Below, piece after piece: positions 1 through 9,074 of a DNA stretch of 64,000 bases. Location of the stretch: assembly GCF_018603905.1 (NCBI RefSeq), contig NZ_JAHFZZ010000005.1, positions 620,001 to 684,000 of the forward strand, in the 5' to 3' direction. The position numbers and the translations under genes are program-made. This stretch comes from Nonomuraea sp. NEAU-A123. Lineage in GTDB: Bacteria; Actinomycetota; Actinomycetes; Streptosporangiales; Streptosporangiaceae. Numbering within the stretch: position 1 is the stretch's first letter; every line of letters starts with the position of its first letter. The notes under the pieces are model-generated. The model made no database searches. It worked only from the letters and a program-made list of their open reading frames with translations, and was not told the origin of the DNA.

Positions 1-73
1 AACGATGTATTTGGATCCAATTTCCCCTACATTAGATCCATCTGCACAGCGGCGGAATCGAGGAGACCTCCCC

Positions 74-1747
74 ATGTCGGATCAGTCGCAGAACACCATG
101 TCCCGGTCAGACCTCGCCGAGCGGCAGGTGTCGCGCCGCACGCTGCTGCGCGGCGCCGGCCTGCTCGGCGTGGGCGTCGGTTTCGGTCTGACCGGACTCC
201 TCAGCGCCTGCGGCGTCGCCGCCGAGAACAAGGACGCGGCGGGGCAGCCGACCGGCGCCGCAGGCGGCACGCTCACGCTGGGCATCGACGCCACCAGCGC
301 GGTCATCGACCCCGCCTTCTACACCTCGCTCGGCGACTGGATGGCCGTGGACTGCATCTGCCGCGGCCTCACCTTCATCTCCTTCGAAACCAACGAGCCC
401 ACCCCCGACCTGGCCGAGAGCTGGAAGGTCTCCGAGGATGGGCTCACCTACACCTTCGCGCTGCGCAAGGGCGTGACCTTCCACGACGGCACCACCCTCA
501 CCTCCGCCGACGTGCTGGCCAGCCTCGGCCGCCAGTTCGATCCGAAGGACAAGACGCTGCCCAAGGGCGCCACCCGCCCGCTGGCCAGCCTCGGCGCGAA
601 CGTGGCGGCCCTGACCGCCGTGGACGAGGGCACGGTCAAGCTGGTGCTGAAGAAGCCGGACCGCACCGTGCTCGCCCGCCTGTCCGACATCGGCGGGCGG
701 ATCATCTCCAAGGCCGCACTCACCAAGTACGGCGCCGACATCGGCAAGAACCTCGTGGGCACCGGCCCCTTCAAGTACTCGGCGGCGACCGCCGGGCAGT
801 CCATCACGCTGGAGTCCTTCGCCGGCTTCCGGCTGGGCAAGCCGCCCATCGACCGGCTGGTGCTGCGCCAGGTCCAGGATCCCTCGACCATCGTCAGCTC
901 GCTGCTCAGCGGCGACCTGTCGGCGACCCAGTTCACGCCGTACTCGGCGGTCGGCCAGATGAAGCAGGACGACTCCGTCACCGTCCAGAACACCCCGCTC
1001 GGCTTCGACGCGATCATGATGATCGACGCGCGGCGCATCCCCGAGGTGAAGGTACGCAAGGCCATCAACCTGGCCATCGACCGGGCGGCGATCGTGGCGC
1101 AGGCGTTCTTCGGCGTCGCCGCCGAACCTGTGGGCTACGCCATCCCGCCCTCCCAGAACGGCCACGACACCGCCCTGGCCGACCTCAGCACGCACGACGT
1201 GGCGACGGCCAAGCGGCTTCTCCAGGAGGCGGGCGCGGTGGGACGCGAAGTGCGGCTGATGGCCGCCAGTGACACCTGGCACCCCAAGGCCGCGCAGATC
1301 ATCGCCCAGAACCTCACCGACATCGGCCTGAAGGTGAAGACCGACTCGGTGGACCCGTCGACGTACTTCAGCCGTCTGGTGGACAAGAGCGACGAGTTCC
1401 ACGAGCTGATGATCTGGGAGCGCAACTCCTACATCCCCGACCCGGACAACATGGTCGGCTCGATGGCCAACCCGGCCGGCCTGTACGGCAGCGTCCTGTC
1501 GGGGATGGACACCCTGGACGGCGCGGACACGCTCGCCAAGGAGCTGTTCGAGGCGAAGAACCTGCCGGACGGCCCCGAGCGGACCGGCGCCTACTCCAAG
1601 ATCCAGCGCCGCTGGGCCGAGGACTACATGGTGCTGTCCATGCTCGCCTACTCCACGAACCTCGTGGTCAGCAACGCGAAGGTCAAGGGCATGAACGTCA
1701 AGGCGCTGTCCAACCACCGCTGCTTCATGGAGCGGGCGGGTGTCTGA
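74..1747 (+). CDS. ABC transporter substrate-binding lipoprotein, peptide/opine type (SBP family 5)
   Basis: A 557-residue extracellular binding protein that should capture a peptide-like or amide substrate for the importer encoded directly downstream. I place the start at the ATG at 74, because a GAGGAG ribosome site lies 9 bases ahead; the open frame extends to an ATG at 5 that has no such site. The N terminus carries a twin-arginine motif (SRRTLLRGAG), a hydrophobic stretch and a lipobox (LLSAC), so the protein should be Tat-exported and lipid-anchored. The body has the family's typical segments (DLAESWKVSEDGLTYTF, then LRKGVTFHDG). The 3' end overlaps the permease gene by 8 bases. The ligand cannot be read from sequence. 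Confidence 0.92.
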   Translation: MSDQSQNTMSRSDLAERQVSRRTLLRGAGLLGVGVGFGLTGLLSACGVAAENKDAAGQPTGAAGGTLTLGIDATSAVIDPAFYTSLGDWMAVDCICRGLTFISFETNEPTPDLAESWKVSEDGLTYTFALRKGVTFHDGTTLTSADVLASLGRQFDPKDKTLPKGATRPLASLGANVAALTAVDEGTVKLVLKKPDRTVLARLSDIGGRIISKAALTKYGADIGKNLVGTGPFKYSAATAGQSITLESFAGFRLGKPPIDRLVLRQVQDPSTIVSSLLSGDLSATQFTPYSAVGQMKQDDSVTVQNTPLGFDAIMMIDARRIPEVKVRKAINLAIDRAAIVAQAFFGVAAEPVGYAIPPSQNGHDTALADLSTHDVATAKRLLQEAGAVGREVRLMAASDTWHPKAAQIIAQNLTDIGLKVKTDSVDPSTYFSRLVDKSDEFHELMIWERNSYIPDPDNMVGSMANPAGLYGSVLSGMDTLDGADTLAKELFEAKNLPDGPERTGAYSKIQRRWAEDYMVLSMLAYSTNLVVSNAKVKGMNVKALSNHRCFMERAGV

Positions 1748-2579
1748 GCCCGCCGTCCTGGGCCGGCGGTGGCGGGCGCGCGCCTTCGCCCGGTCCTGGC
1801 CGGCCGCGATCCCCTGGCTGGTGCTGGCCGCGCTGGTGCTGGTCGCCCTGGCCGGGCCGCTGCTGGTCAGCGCGGATCCGGTACGCCAGACGAACCAGAC
1901 GCTGCTGCCGATCGGCACGCCGGGCCACCTGCTCGGCACCGACGACCTGGGCCGCGACGAGCTGGCCAGGCTGGTGTACGGGGCGCGCCCGCTGCTGTCG
2001 GTGGCCTTCCTCGCCACCGCGGTGGCCGCCGTGTTCGGCACCGGGATCGGGCTGGTCGCCGGGTTCGCGGGCGGCCGGACCGAGGGCGCGGTCATGCGGT
2101 TCGTCGACTTCGCGCTGGCCTTCCCGTCGATCCTGCTGGTCATCCTGGTGGTCGCCGCGGCCGGGCCGGGCACCGTGAGCCTGGTGAGCGCGATCGGCGT
2201 CTCGCTCGCGCCGGGCCTGGCCCGGCTCGCCAGGGCGCTCAGCGCGCGCGAGGCGGCCCGCGACTACGTGGTCGCCGCCAGGCTCGGCGGCACCCGCGCG
2301 CCCCGCGTCATGGTGCGGGAGATCCTGCCGAACATCGCCGGGCCCATGCTCGCGCAGGTCGTCATGACCCTGTCGGTCGCCGCCGGGTACGCCGCCGGCC
2401 TGTCCTACCTCGGCCTGGGCATCCAGCCGCCCACCCCGGACTGGGGCTACATGGTGCAGGCCGGGCAGGAGTTCCTGTTCAGCGCGCCGCGGCTGGTCGT
2501 GCTGCCCGCCGCGCTCACCCTGGTGCTCGTCGTCGCCTGCAACTTCGCCGGCGACGACCTGCGCGACGGGCTCGTGTGA
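1740..2579 (+). CDS. ABC transporter permease, DppC/OppC type
   Basis: A 279-residue inner-membrane permease. It starts with GTG at 1740, inside the end of the binding-protein gene. It opens with a single membrane segment, then a periplasmic part with the DppC-family signature HLLGTDDLGRDELARL, then the permease domain. The EAA-type coupling loop is visible around EAARDYVVAARLGG. It should pair with the DppB-type permease encoded next. The order is unusual: in classical dpp/opp operons the B-type permease precedes the C-type. Confidence 0.93.
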   Translation: MSEPAVLGRRWRARAFARSWPAAIPWLVLAALVLVALAGPLLVSADPVRQTNQTLLPIGTPGHLLGTDDLGRDELARLVYGARPLLSVAFLATAVAAVFGTGIGLVAGFAGGRTEGAVMRFVDFALAFPSILLVILVVAAAGPGTVSLVSAIGVSLAPGLARLARALSAREAARDYVVAARLGGTRAPRVMVREILPNIAGPMLAQVVMTLSVAAGYAAGLSYLGLGIQPPTPDWGYMVQAGQEFLFSAPRLVVLPAALTLVLVVACNFAGDDLRDGLV

Positions 2580-3619
2580 TGCGGCGGTCGAGGCCGGCCG
2601 TCCTGGTGGCGCGCAGGCTCCTGGCCGTGCCGGTGGTCCTGCTCGCGCTGAGCACGGCGGTGTTCCTGGCGATGCGGCTGCTGCCTGGCTCTCCCGCGAC
2701 CGCGCTGTCCGCGGGCGGCGGGCAGACGCTGACGGCCGCGGAGCTGTCGGCGAACCAGGCCCGCGTCAGCCAGGCGCTCGGGCTCGACCAGCCGATCCTC
2801 ACGCAGTACCTGCGCTTTCTCGGCGATCTGGTAAGGCTCGACCTCGGCTCGTCCTTCTACGGCTCGAACAGCGTGCTCGGCCTGCTGGCCGGGGCGCTGC
2901 CGGCCACCATCGAGCTGACCCTGCTGGCGATGGCCATCGCGGTGCTGCTGGGCGTGGTCAGCGGCGTGGTCGCCGCGCTGCGCAAGGGCACCTGGATCGA
3001 CGCCTCGGCCAGGACGGTGGCGACGGTGAGCTTCTCACTGCCCTGGTTCGCGCTGGGCGTGCTCGGTGTCGTGGTGTTCGGGGTGTGGCTGCGCTGGCTA
3101 CCGGTCATCGGCCGGCTGCCGAACGCGCTCGACTACCACCCGACCACGAACTTCGTGCTGCTCGACGCGATCCTGCAGGACCGTCCCGAGTTGGTGCTGC
3201 CGTGGCTGCGGTACCTGATCCTGCCGGCCACCACGCTGGCCCTCTCGATGGCCGGGTTCATCACCCGCATCGTGCGCGCCTCGGTGCTGGAGGTGCTCGG
3301 TGACGACTTCGTCAGGACCGCGCGGATGAAGGGCCTGGCCGAGGGCGCGGTGGTGCGGCGGCACGTGCTGCGTAACTCCTGGCTGCCCATCGTGACCGTG
3401 CTGGGCCTGCAGTTCGGCTCGCTGCTCGGCGGCTCGGTCATCACCGAGACGGTCTTCTCCTATCCCGGGGTCGGGAGCCTGCTCGTGAAGGGCGTGCTGC
3501 AGCGCGACTACCCCGTCGTGCAGGGCGCCGCACTGGCCATCGCCCTGCTCTTCACTCTGGTCAACGTCGCGGTGGACCTGTTCTACCTGGTCCTGGACCC
3601 GCGTCTGAGGAAAGGATGA
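2579..3619 (+). CDS. ABC transporter permease, DppB/OppB type
   Basis: A 346-residue permease starting at the ATG at 2579, which shares a base with the upstream TGA (TGATG junction). The family features are all there: an N-terminal anchor segment, the motif RLLPGSPA, a GLDQPILTQYLRFL segment that precedes the periplasmic loop, and an EAA-like loop near DDFVRTARMKGL. The end is the characteristic VDLFYLVLDPRLR tail. It completes the transmembrane channel with the preceding gene. An open frame runs upstream in the same phase through the DppC gene, but that part is a shadow. Confidence 0.92.
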   Translation: MRRSRPAVLVARRLLAVPVVLLALSTAVFLAMRLLPGSPATALSAGGGQTLTAAELSANQARVSQALGLDQPILTQYLRFLGDLVRLDLGSSFYGSNSVLGLLAGALPATIELTLLAMAIAVLLGVVSGVVAALRKGTWIDASARTVATVSFSLPWFALGVLGVVVFGVWLRWLPVIGRLPNALDYHPTTNFVLLDAILQDRPELVLPWLRYLILPATTLALSMAGFITRIVRASVLEVLGDDFVRTARMKGLAEGAVVRRHVLRNSWLPIVTVLGLQFGSLLGGSVITETVFSYPGVGSLLVKGVLQRDYPVVQGAALAIALLFTLVNVAVDLFYLVLDPRLRKG

Positions 3620-3622
3620 CCC

Positions 3623-4306
3623 TTGGAGATCGTTTTGGTGCACGGCGCGGGAGGTCGCCCGACCACGTGGTCCGCGGTGGCGCCGCTGCTGGCCGCACTG
3701 GGCCACCACGTGGTCACAGTGACCAATCCCATGACGTCACTGGAGGACGACGTCGCCAACACCCTCGCGGCGGTCGAGGCCACATCAGGGCCGGTACTGC
3801 TGGCCGGCCACTCCTACGGCGGCGCGGTCATCACCAACGTCGGACGGCACCCGAGAGTACGCGGCCTGGTCTACATCGCGGCCTTCGCCCCCGACGAGGG
3901 TGAGTCGGTGACCGGGATCGTGGAGCGCTACGAACCCGCGGAGATCTCCAAGTACATGCGGCGCGGCGCGAACGGCGACTGGAAGTCCGAGCCGAGCGAG
4001 GAGTTCTGGGCGGAGATCGGCCCGGACCTGTCACCGGAGCAGCGCGTGATCGTCAAGGCGGAGGGCCGCGCCGCCGAGGACCTGATCTTCAAACAGGCGA
4101 CCGGCGTACCCGCCTGGCGGACGCTGCCGAGCTGGTACCTGCTCGCCGAGCAGGACCGTACGCTACGCCCGGAGATCCAGGCCGACATGGCCGAGCGGAT
4201 GGGCGCGACCCTGGAACGGGTGCCGGGCAGCCACTACACGACGCTCGTCCACGCGGAGCGCGTGGCTACCATGATCGTGGCGGCGGTCGCCGCAGTGTCG
4301 CCGTGA
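3623..4306 (+). CDS. alpha/beta hydrolase (EstC-like)
   Basis: A 227-residue cytosolic alpha/beta hydrolase starting at TTG 3623, just 3 bases after the permease stop. The start lies 8 bases after an AAAGGA ribosome site. Visible elements are the oxyanion strand VLVHGAGG, the nucleophile elbow GHSYGG (Ser), and a late acidic residue in LLAEQD. The final histidine lies in PGSHYTTLVHAE. It sits between the permease and ATPase genes and overlaps the ATPase gene by 4 bases, so it is translationally coupled to the importer and probably cleaves an ester or amide of the imported compound. A second member of the same family is encoded at 52736-53587. Substrate unknown. Confidence 0.85.
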   Translation: MEIVLVHGAGGRPTTWSAVAPLLAALGHHVVTVTNPMTSLEDDVANTLAAVEATSGPVLLAGHSYGGAVITNVGRHPRVRGLVYIAAFAPDEGESVTGIVERYEPAEISKYMRRGANGDWKSEPSEEFWAEIGPDLSPEQRVIVKAEGRAAEDLIFKQATGVPAWRTLPSWYLLAEQDRTLRPEIQADMAERMGATLERVPGSHYTTLVHAERVATMIVAAVAAVSP

Positions 4307-5313
4307 CCGACCCCGTTCTGGAGGTACGCGGTCTGCGGGTCGAGTTCGACCTGCCGGGCGGCAGGCTGCCGGCCGTCGCCGGGGTGGACCTGACACTGCG
4401 CCGGGGGGAGATCCTCGCGCTGGTGGGCGAGTCGGGCTCGGGCAAGTCGGCGCTGTCGATGAGCCTGGTGGGCCTCAACCGGGGCCCGCGCACGCACATC
4501 AGCGGCGAGGTGTCCTTCGGCGGCCGCAACCTCGTCGAGGCGCCGGAATCCGAGCTGCGCCTGGTACGCGGCAAGGACATCACGGTGGTCTTCCAGGACG
4601 CGCTCGCCGCCCTGAACCCGCTGCACCGGGCAGGCGCGCAGGTCGCCGAGATGATCCGGACGCACCGCGACGTCTCACGCGCGGCGGCCTGGGACCGCTC
4701 GGTCGCACTGCTCGGCGAGGTCGGCATCGCGAGCCCGCGCGAGAACGCCAAGGCCTACCCGCACCAGCTCTCCGGCGGCATGCGGCAACGGGTGATGATC
4801 GCGATGGGCCTGGCCAACGACCCGGCCGTGCTCATTGCCGACGAGCCCACGACCGCGCTGGACGTCACGATCCAGGCGCAGGTCCTGGGGGTGCTCGAGC
4901 GGCTGCGCGCCGACCACGGGACGTCGATCATCCTCATCACGCACGACCTGGGCGTGGTCGCCGAGGTCGCCGACCGGGTCGCGGTGATGTACGCGGGCGC
5001 GATCGTCGAACAGGGCACCCGCGAGGAGGTGCTGTTCGCGCCGCAGCACCCGTACACGATGGGTCTGCTGGCCTCGGTGCCGCCCGTCGACGGGCCGATC
5101 GCCGCGCGGCTGCCCGCCATCCCCGGCAGCCCGCTGACCGGGATCGACCGGCCGGCCGGCTGCGCCTTCGCGCCGAGGTGCGCGTTCGCGCACGACGCGT
5201 GCGCCGAGCGGCCTGCCCTGACGCGGCGGTTCGGCGGGCCCGGCCACCTGGACGCCTGCGTGCTGGACGAGCCCGCGCGGGCGGCTGCGCGCCCTGAGGG
5301 GAGCCGATCGTGA
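4303..5313 (+). CDS. ABC transporter ATP-binding protein, DppD/OppD type
   Basis: A 336-residue ATPase that powers the importer. The start is GTG 4303, overlapping the hydrolase stop. It has Walker A GESGSGKS, the signature LSGGMRQR, and Walker B VLIADEPTTALD. The C-terminal oligopeptide-transporter extension contains the cysteine-rich segment CAFAPRCAFAHDAC, typical of the family. It should act as a heterodimer with the next gene product. Confidence 0.93.
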   Translation: MTDPVLEVRGLRVEFDLPGGRLPAVAGVDLTLRRGEILALVGESGSGKSALSMSLVGLNRGPRTHISGEVSFGGRNLVEAPESELRLVRGKDITVVFQDALAALNPLHRAGAQVAEMIRTHRDVSRAAAWDRSVALLGEVGIASPRENAKAYPHQLSGGMRQRVMIAMGLANDPAVLIADEPTTALDVTIQAQVLGVLERLRADHGTSIILITHDLGVVAEVADRVAVMYAGAIVEQGTREEVLFAPQHPYTMGLLASVPPVDGPIAARLPAIPGSPLTGIDRPAGCAFAPRCAFAHDACAERPALTRRFGGPGHLDACVLDEPARAAARPEGSRS

Positions 5314-6272
5314 CAGTGCCGCTGATCAGGGCCGAGGGCCTGCGGGTGGAGTATCCGGGGCGGTCCGGTGGGAAGGTCCGGGCGCTCAGGGACGTCGATC
5401 TGGACATCTTCGAGGGGGAGACGCTGGGACTGGTCGGCGAGTCCGGCTGCGGCAAGTCCACGCTCGGGCGGGCGCTGCTGCGGGTGCTCGAACCGGCCGC
5501 GGGACGCATCGAGTTCCTCGGGCTGGACATCACCCGGCTGCGCGGCCGGGCCTTCCGGCGGATCAGAGCCGACCTGCAGATGGTGTTCCAGGACCCCTTC
5601 GGCTCGCTGAACCCGCGCCGGCGGGTCGCCGACATCGTCGCCGAGCCGCTGCTGCGGGCCCGCGGCGCGACCCGCGCCGAGGCGGCCGCCGTGGCCGGTG
5701 ACCTGCTCGACCTGGTCGGCCTGGGCGGGGAGGCGGGGCTGCGCCGCCCCGGTGAGTTCTCCGGCGGCCAGCGGCAGCGGATCGGCATCGCCCGCGCCCT
5801 GGCCTCCTCCCCGCAGTTCGTGGTGGCCGACGAGCCGGTCTCGGCGCTGGACGTGTCCATCCAGGCGCAGGTCGTCAACCTGCTGTCGGACCTCGTACGC
5901 GACCGCGGGCTGACGATGCTGTTCATCTCCCACGACCTGGGCGTGGTACGGCACATCGCCGACCGGGTCGCGGTCATGTACCTGGGGGAGATCATCGAGA
6001 TCGCCGCCAGAGACGACTTCTTCGCCGCCCCCCTGCATCCCTACAGCCAGGCCCTGTTGTCGTCCGTGCCGGCTCTGCGCGCCGGCGGCCGGCGGGAGCG
6101 GATCGTGCTGGAGGGGGACCTGCCGGACCCGGCGAACCCGCCTGGCGGATGTCTGTTCAGCACCCGCTGCCGCGACGTCGTGGAGCGATGCCGGACCAGC
6201 CGGCCGGAGCTACGCGAGATCGGACCGGGACGCAGCGTCCGCTGCCACCTAGTGAAAGAGGCCGACAGTTGA
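5310..6272 (+). CDS. ABC transporter ATP-binding protein, DppF/OppF type
   Basis: The second ATPase subunit, 320 residues, starting at GTG 5310 with a 4-base overlap. Walker A is GESGCGKS, the signature is FSGGQRQR, and Walker B is FVVADEPVSALD. The C-terminal extension carries CLFSTRC, the usual DppF cysteine segment. The stop overlaps the TTG start of the amidohydrolase-like gene. Confidence 0.93.
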   Translation: MTVPLIRAEGLRVEYPGRSGGKVRALRDVDLDIFEGETLGLVGESGCGKSTLGRALLRVLEPAAGRIEFLGLDITRLRGRAFRRIRADLQMVFQDPFGSLNPRRRVADIVAEPLLRARGATRAEAAAVAGDLLDLVGLGGEAGLRRPGEFSGGQRQRIGIARALASSPQFVVADEPVSALDVSIQAQVVNLLSDLVRDRGLTMLFISHDLGVVRHIADRVAVMYLGEIIEIAARDDFFAAPLHPYSQALLSSVPALRAGGRRERIVLEGDLPDPANPPGGCLFSTRCRDVVERCRTSRPELREIGPGRSVRCHLVKEADS

Positions 6273-7033
6273 TCATTGACGCGTACAACACCACGCAGGA
6301 CGTGCGCGGCAGGTCCGACTACCTGACCGGCGCCCGCCCCGGCCAGGCCCCGCCGCCGCACGTGCCCTTCGACCCGCGGCGGATCCTCGACCGGATGGAC
6401 GCGGCCGGCGTCGACATGGCGATGGTCTGCTCGCTCGCCCAGCGCATCGAGAACGACTTCATCATCGGCCTGACCAAGGCGCACCCGGACCGCCTGTTCG
6501 GCTTCGGCCAGGTGCTGCCCCAGGCCGACGACGTACTCGACGAGATCGACCGGATCGCCGACGCCGGGCTGCCCGGTCTCAAGCTGCACCCGAGCCTGCA
6601 CGGCTACCACGTCGCCGACCATGGCCTGCTCGACCCGGTGTTCGAGGCGTGCGCGCGGCGCGGCCTGATCGTGCTGATCAACGCCCTGGACGACGCCTTC
6701 TGCGCGCCGCTGGCCATCGAGGAGATCGCCCGCGAGCATCCCGGCGTACCGACGATCATCGCCCACATGGGCGCGGTGTGGAACGTACCGGAGGCGATCA
6801 TCGTCGCGGAGCGCCGGCCGCACGTCTACCTGGAGACCTCGGCCACGCTGATGAGCGACGTGAAGCGGGCCTACGCCCGGCTGGGCCCGGAGAAGATCCT
6901 GATGGGCAGCGAGTGGCCGGGCTCCGACTTCGACCTTGAACGCATGAAGATCGCCAAGGCTATCCCGGACGAGAAGGACCGGGCGCTGGTGGAAGGCGGC
7001 AACATGGCCAGGCTGCTGGGGCTGGGCACGTGA
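6269..7033 (+). CDS. amidohydrolase-2 family protein (TIM-barrel, possibly altered metal site)
   Basis: A 254-residue TIM-barrel protein of the amidohydrolase-2 group. I choose TTG 6269, which overlaps the ATPase stop and gives the family-type N terminus MIIDAYNTT; the longer open frame upstream is only the ATPase gene in another phase. LKLHPSLHGY, IIAHMGAVWN and the late acidic GSEWPGSDF fit metal-dependent hydrolases or decarboxylases of this group. The usual N-terminal D-x-H-x-H metal motif is replaced by D-A-Y-N-T, so the metal site is probably reduced and the activity cannot be assumed. It is translationally coupled to the importer. Confidence 0.8.
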   Translation: MIIDAYNTTQDVRGRSDYLTGARPGQAPPPHVPFDPRRILDRMDAAGVDMAMVCSLAQRIENDFIIGLTKAHPDRLFGFGQVLPQADDVLDEIDRIADAGLPGLKLHPSLHGYHVADHGLLDPVFEACARRGLIVLINALDDAFCAPLAIEEIAREHPGVPTIIAHMGAVWNVPEAIIVAERRPHVYLETSATLMSDVKRAYARLGPEKILMGSEWPGSDFDLERMKIAKAIPDEKDRALVEGGNMARLLGLGT

Positions 7034-7073
7034 GCGCGGACCGGACGCGGCGCATGACTCCCGGGGCCGGCAC

Positions 7074-7526
7074 GTGAGCGCCGGCTCGGTGCGGCCCGTG
7101 ACCCCGCCCGCCACCATGGCCCCGCCGGACGTGGAACTGCTCGAACTGGCGCAGCGGCTGCTCGGCCGGGTGTGGCAGCACGGCAGGCACGAGGTGGCCA
7201 CGGCGCTGCGTACCGTGGACGGCGCCGTCTACAGCGGCGTGCACGTCGAGGGCTCCTGCCGGCGCAGCTCGATCTGCGCGGAGGGCGTGGCCCTGGGCAC
7301 GGCCCGCGCCGGGCTCGACCCGGACACGCCGCTGCGGGTGGAGAGCGTCGTGTCCGTGCAGATCAAGCCCGCGGGACAGTTCAGGATCATCGCCCCATGC
7401 GGCGTGTGCAGGGAGCTGATCAGCGACTACAGCCCCGACGCCACCGTCTGGATCACGGCGGGGGAGACCGTGACCGCGATGGGCGCGCTGGACCTGCTAC
7501 CGGAGAAGAGCCGCCGCGCATGGTGA
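7074..7526 (+). CDS. cytidine deaminase-like zinc protein
   Basis: A 150-residue protein with the cytidine/deoxycytidylate deaminase fold. The zinc and proton-shuttle motif is CAE (in SSICAEGVALG) and the second zinc motif is PCGVCRE, both intact. The start is GTG 7074; a short stretch separates it from the upstream gene. Within this operon it more likely deaminates an amine or amidine-type heterocycle from the imported substrate than serves nucleoside salvage, but that is inference from neighbours. Length is close to that of tetrameric cytidine deaminases and blasticidin-S-deaminase relatives. Confidence 0.82.
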   Translation: MSAGSVRPVTPPATMAPPDVELLELAQRLLGRVWQHGRHEVATALRTVDGAVYSGVHVEGSCRRSSICAEGVALGTARAGLDPDTPLRVESVVSVQIKPAGQFRIIAPCGVCRELISDYSPDATVWITAGETVTAMGALDLLPEKSRRAW

Positions 7527-7579
7527 CCCCGGAGTCACCGCAGATGGCGACCCCAAGGGTGACCCCAGAGTCGCCGCAG
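7522..7579 (+). repeat. direct repeat, two 22-base copies at a gene junction
   Basis: Positions 7522-7543 and 7558-7579 are the same 22-base unit (GGTGACCCC, variable base, GAGTC, variable base, CCGCAG) with two differences. A partial copy of the GACCCC core lies between them. The first unit overlaps the last codons of the deaminase-like gene, so the intergenic spacer looks like duplicated gene-end sequence. Confidence 0.8.
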
Positions 7580-7593
7580 AGGAGAGGAAACAC

Positions 7594-8415
7594 GTGACCG
7601 CACCGCCCATCGGCCTGGACGTACCCGCACTCACCGCCGAGCTCGGCGGCACCGGCGACCCGGTGCTCTGGGAGGAGCTGACCTGGCCGGAGGCGGGGTC
7701 CACCGCGGCCGGACTGGACGCCGTGATCATCCCGGTCGGCGCGACCGAGCAGCACGGCCCGCACCTGCCGCTCGCCGTCGACACGCTGATCTGCCAGTCG
7801 GTCGCGCTCGGCGTCTCCGCCCTGACAGGCGTGCCCGTCGTCCCGCCGCTGGCCTTCGGCGTCTCGGCCTCGCACGGCGACTTCGCCGGCACGGTGGCGC
7901 TGCGGCCCGAGACGCTGATCGCCGTCGTCGAGGACGTCATCGACTCGCTGCACGCCTCGGGCATCCGCCAGTTCGTGCTGCTCAACGGCCATATTTGGAA
8001 CAACGGCTCGCTCGACGTGTCCGCGGAGAAGCTACGCGTACGGCACCGCGACGCTCGGGTCAGAGCGCTCGGGTACGTCACCATGTATCCCGGTCCCGAG
8101 GTGGACGGTCACGTTCAGTACGGCCGGGGCCTGATGCACGCCAACTACTTCGAGACCTCCGTCATGCTGCACCTGCATCCGGAACTGGTCCGGATGGACC
8201 GGGTGACCTCCCACGTCGACGTGGACTCCTTCTGGGACTACCGGATGGACCAGGTCAGCGAGACCGGAGTGTGGGGCCGCGACGTGGCCGAGGCGAACGC
8301 GCTGCACGGAGCCGCCGAGTTCGACCGGTGCGTGCTCACGACCGCGCGAGCCGTCGCCGCCGCCGTACGCGAGCCCTGGCCCGACCCCGCTCACCGACCG
8401 GGAGACACGAAGTGA
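7594..8415 (+). CDS. creatininase-family amidohydrolase
   Basis: A 273-residue member of the creatininase family, which hydrolyses cyclic or linear amides (creatinine, formamides). It starts at GTG 7594 after an AGAGGAGAGG ribosome site. The hallmark PVGATEQHGPHLP with VDT a few residues later supplies metal ligands, and SASHGDF is present. The usual NGHGGN segment reads NGHIWNN here, a deviation near the active site. The 3' end overlaps the cyclase-family gene by 4 bases. The product may open an amide ring in the pathway served by the importer. Confidence 0.87.
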   Translation: MTAPPIGLDVPALTAELGGTGDPVLWEELTWPEAGSTAAGLDAVIIPVGATEQHGPHLPLAVDTLICQSVALGVSALTGVPVVPPLAFGVSASHGDFAGTVALRPETLIAVVEDVIDSLHASGIRQFVLLNGHIWNNGSLDVSAEKLRVRHRDARVRALGYVTMYPGPEVDGHVQYGRGLMHANYFETSVMLHLHPELVRMDRVTSHVDVDSFWDYRMDQVSETGVWGRDVAEANALHGAAEFDRCVLTTARAVAAAVREPWPDPAHRPGDTK

Positions 8416-9074
8416 CGATCAACGAAATGACGATCAACGAAATGAAGATCTACGACATCACGCTGCCCATCCACCCCCGGATGCTGCATTGGGGCCGCAA
8501 GCCCGAGGTCGAGGTGGTGGAGTCGGTGGCCAACGGCGACGCCTCGAACGTCACCCGGTGGCGGCTCGGCGCCCACACCGGCACGCATGTGGACGCGCCC
8601 GCACATTTCATCGACGGCGCCACGCCCATCGACGAGGTCTCGCTGCAGACGCTCGTCGGCCCGGCCGTGGTGGTGGACCTGACCCACGTGGCAGGCGACG
8701 TCGAGGTCGCTCATCTGGAGGCGGCGGGCGTGGCCGGGCAGCGGCGGGTGCTGCTGAAGACGTCCAACTCGGCGGGCCCCCTGAAGGAGACCGAGCGGGC
8801 GCCGCACTGGGTGGGCCTGTCTCCCGAGGCGGCCGGTTGGCTGATCGACCAAGGCGTGGAGCTGGTCGGCATCGACTACCTGACGATCGAGAGCCACCAC
8901 CGAACCGACACCTGGGACGCCCACCACGCCCTGCTCGGCGCCGGCGTGCTGATCCTGGAGAACGCGGACCTCGACCAGGTGGGGGCGGGGGCGTACGAGC
9001 TGGTGTGCCTGCCGGCCAAGCTGGTCGGCGCGGACGGGTCGTTCGCCCGCGCGATCCTCATCGACCGGAGCTGA
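8412..9074 (+). CDS. cyclase-family protein (kynurenine formamidase-like hydrolase)
   Basis: A 220-residue metal-dependent hydrolase of the cyclase/arylformamidase family. The signature HTGTHVDAPAHF (metal-binding His and Asp residues) and the late segment GIDYLTIESHH are clear. I use GTG 8412, which follows a GGGAGA site and overlaps the creatininase stop. Two in-frame ATGs at 8427 and 8442 are alternatives, because a 15-base tandem duplication repeats the N terminus (MTINE twice). The enzyme should hydrolyse an N-formyl or cyclic amide; the exact substrate is unknown. Confidence 0.88.
   Translation: MTINEMTINEMKIYDITLPIHPRMLHWGRKPEVEVVESVANGDASNVTRWRLGAHTGTHVDAPAHFIDGATPIDEVSLQTLVGPAVVVDLTHVAGDVEVAHLEAAGVAGQRRVLLKTSNSAGPLKETERAPHWVGLSPEAAGWLIDQGVELVGIDYLTIESHHRTDTWDAHHALLGAGVLILENADLDQVGAGAYELVCLPAKLVGADGSFARAILIDRS
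8413..8442 (+). repeat. 15-base perfect tandem duplication in the start region of the cyclase gene
   Basis: TGACGATCAACGAAA occurs twice in direct succession (8413-8427, 8428-8442). It adds five residues (MTINE repeated) and creates extra in-frame start codons. Confidence 0.9.

Noticed and set aside
107..2173. Minus-strand open frame of 688 codons over the importer genes
   Set aside because: No domain signal, mirror of the binding-protein and permease genes, which have clear family motifs and ribosome sites.
4755..6038. Minus-strand frames across the two ATPase genes
   Set aside because: Shadow frames; the plus strand carries complete Walker and signature motifs.
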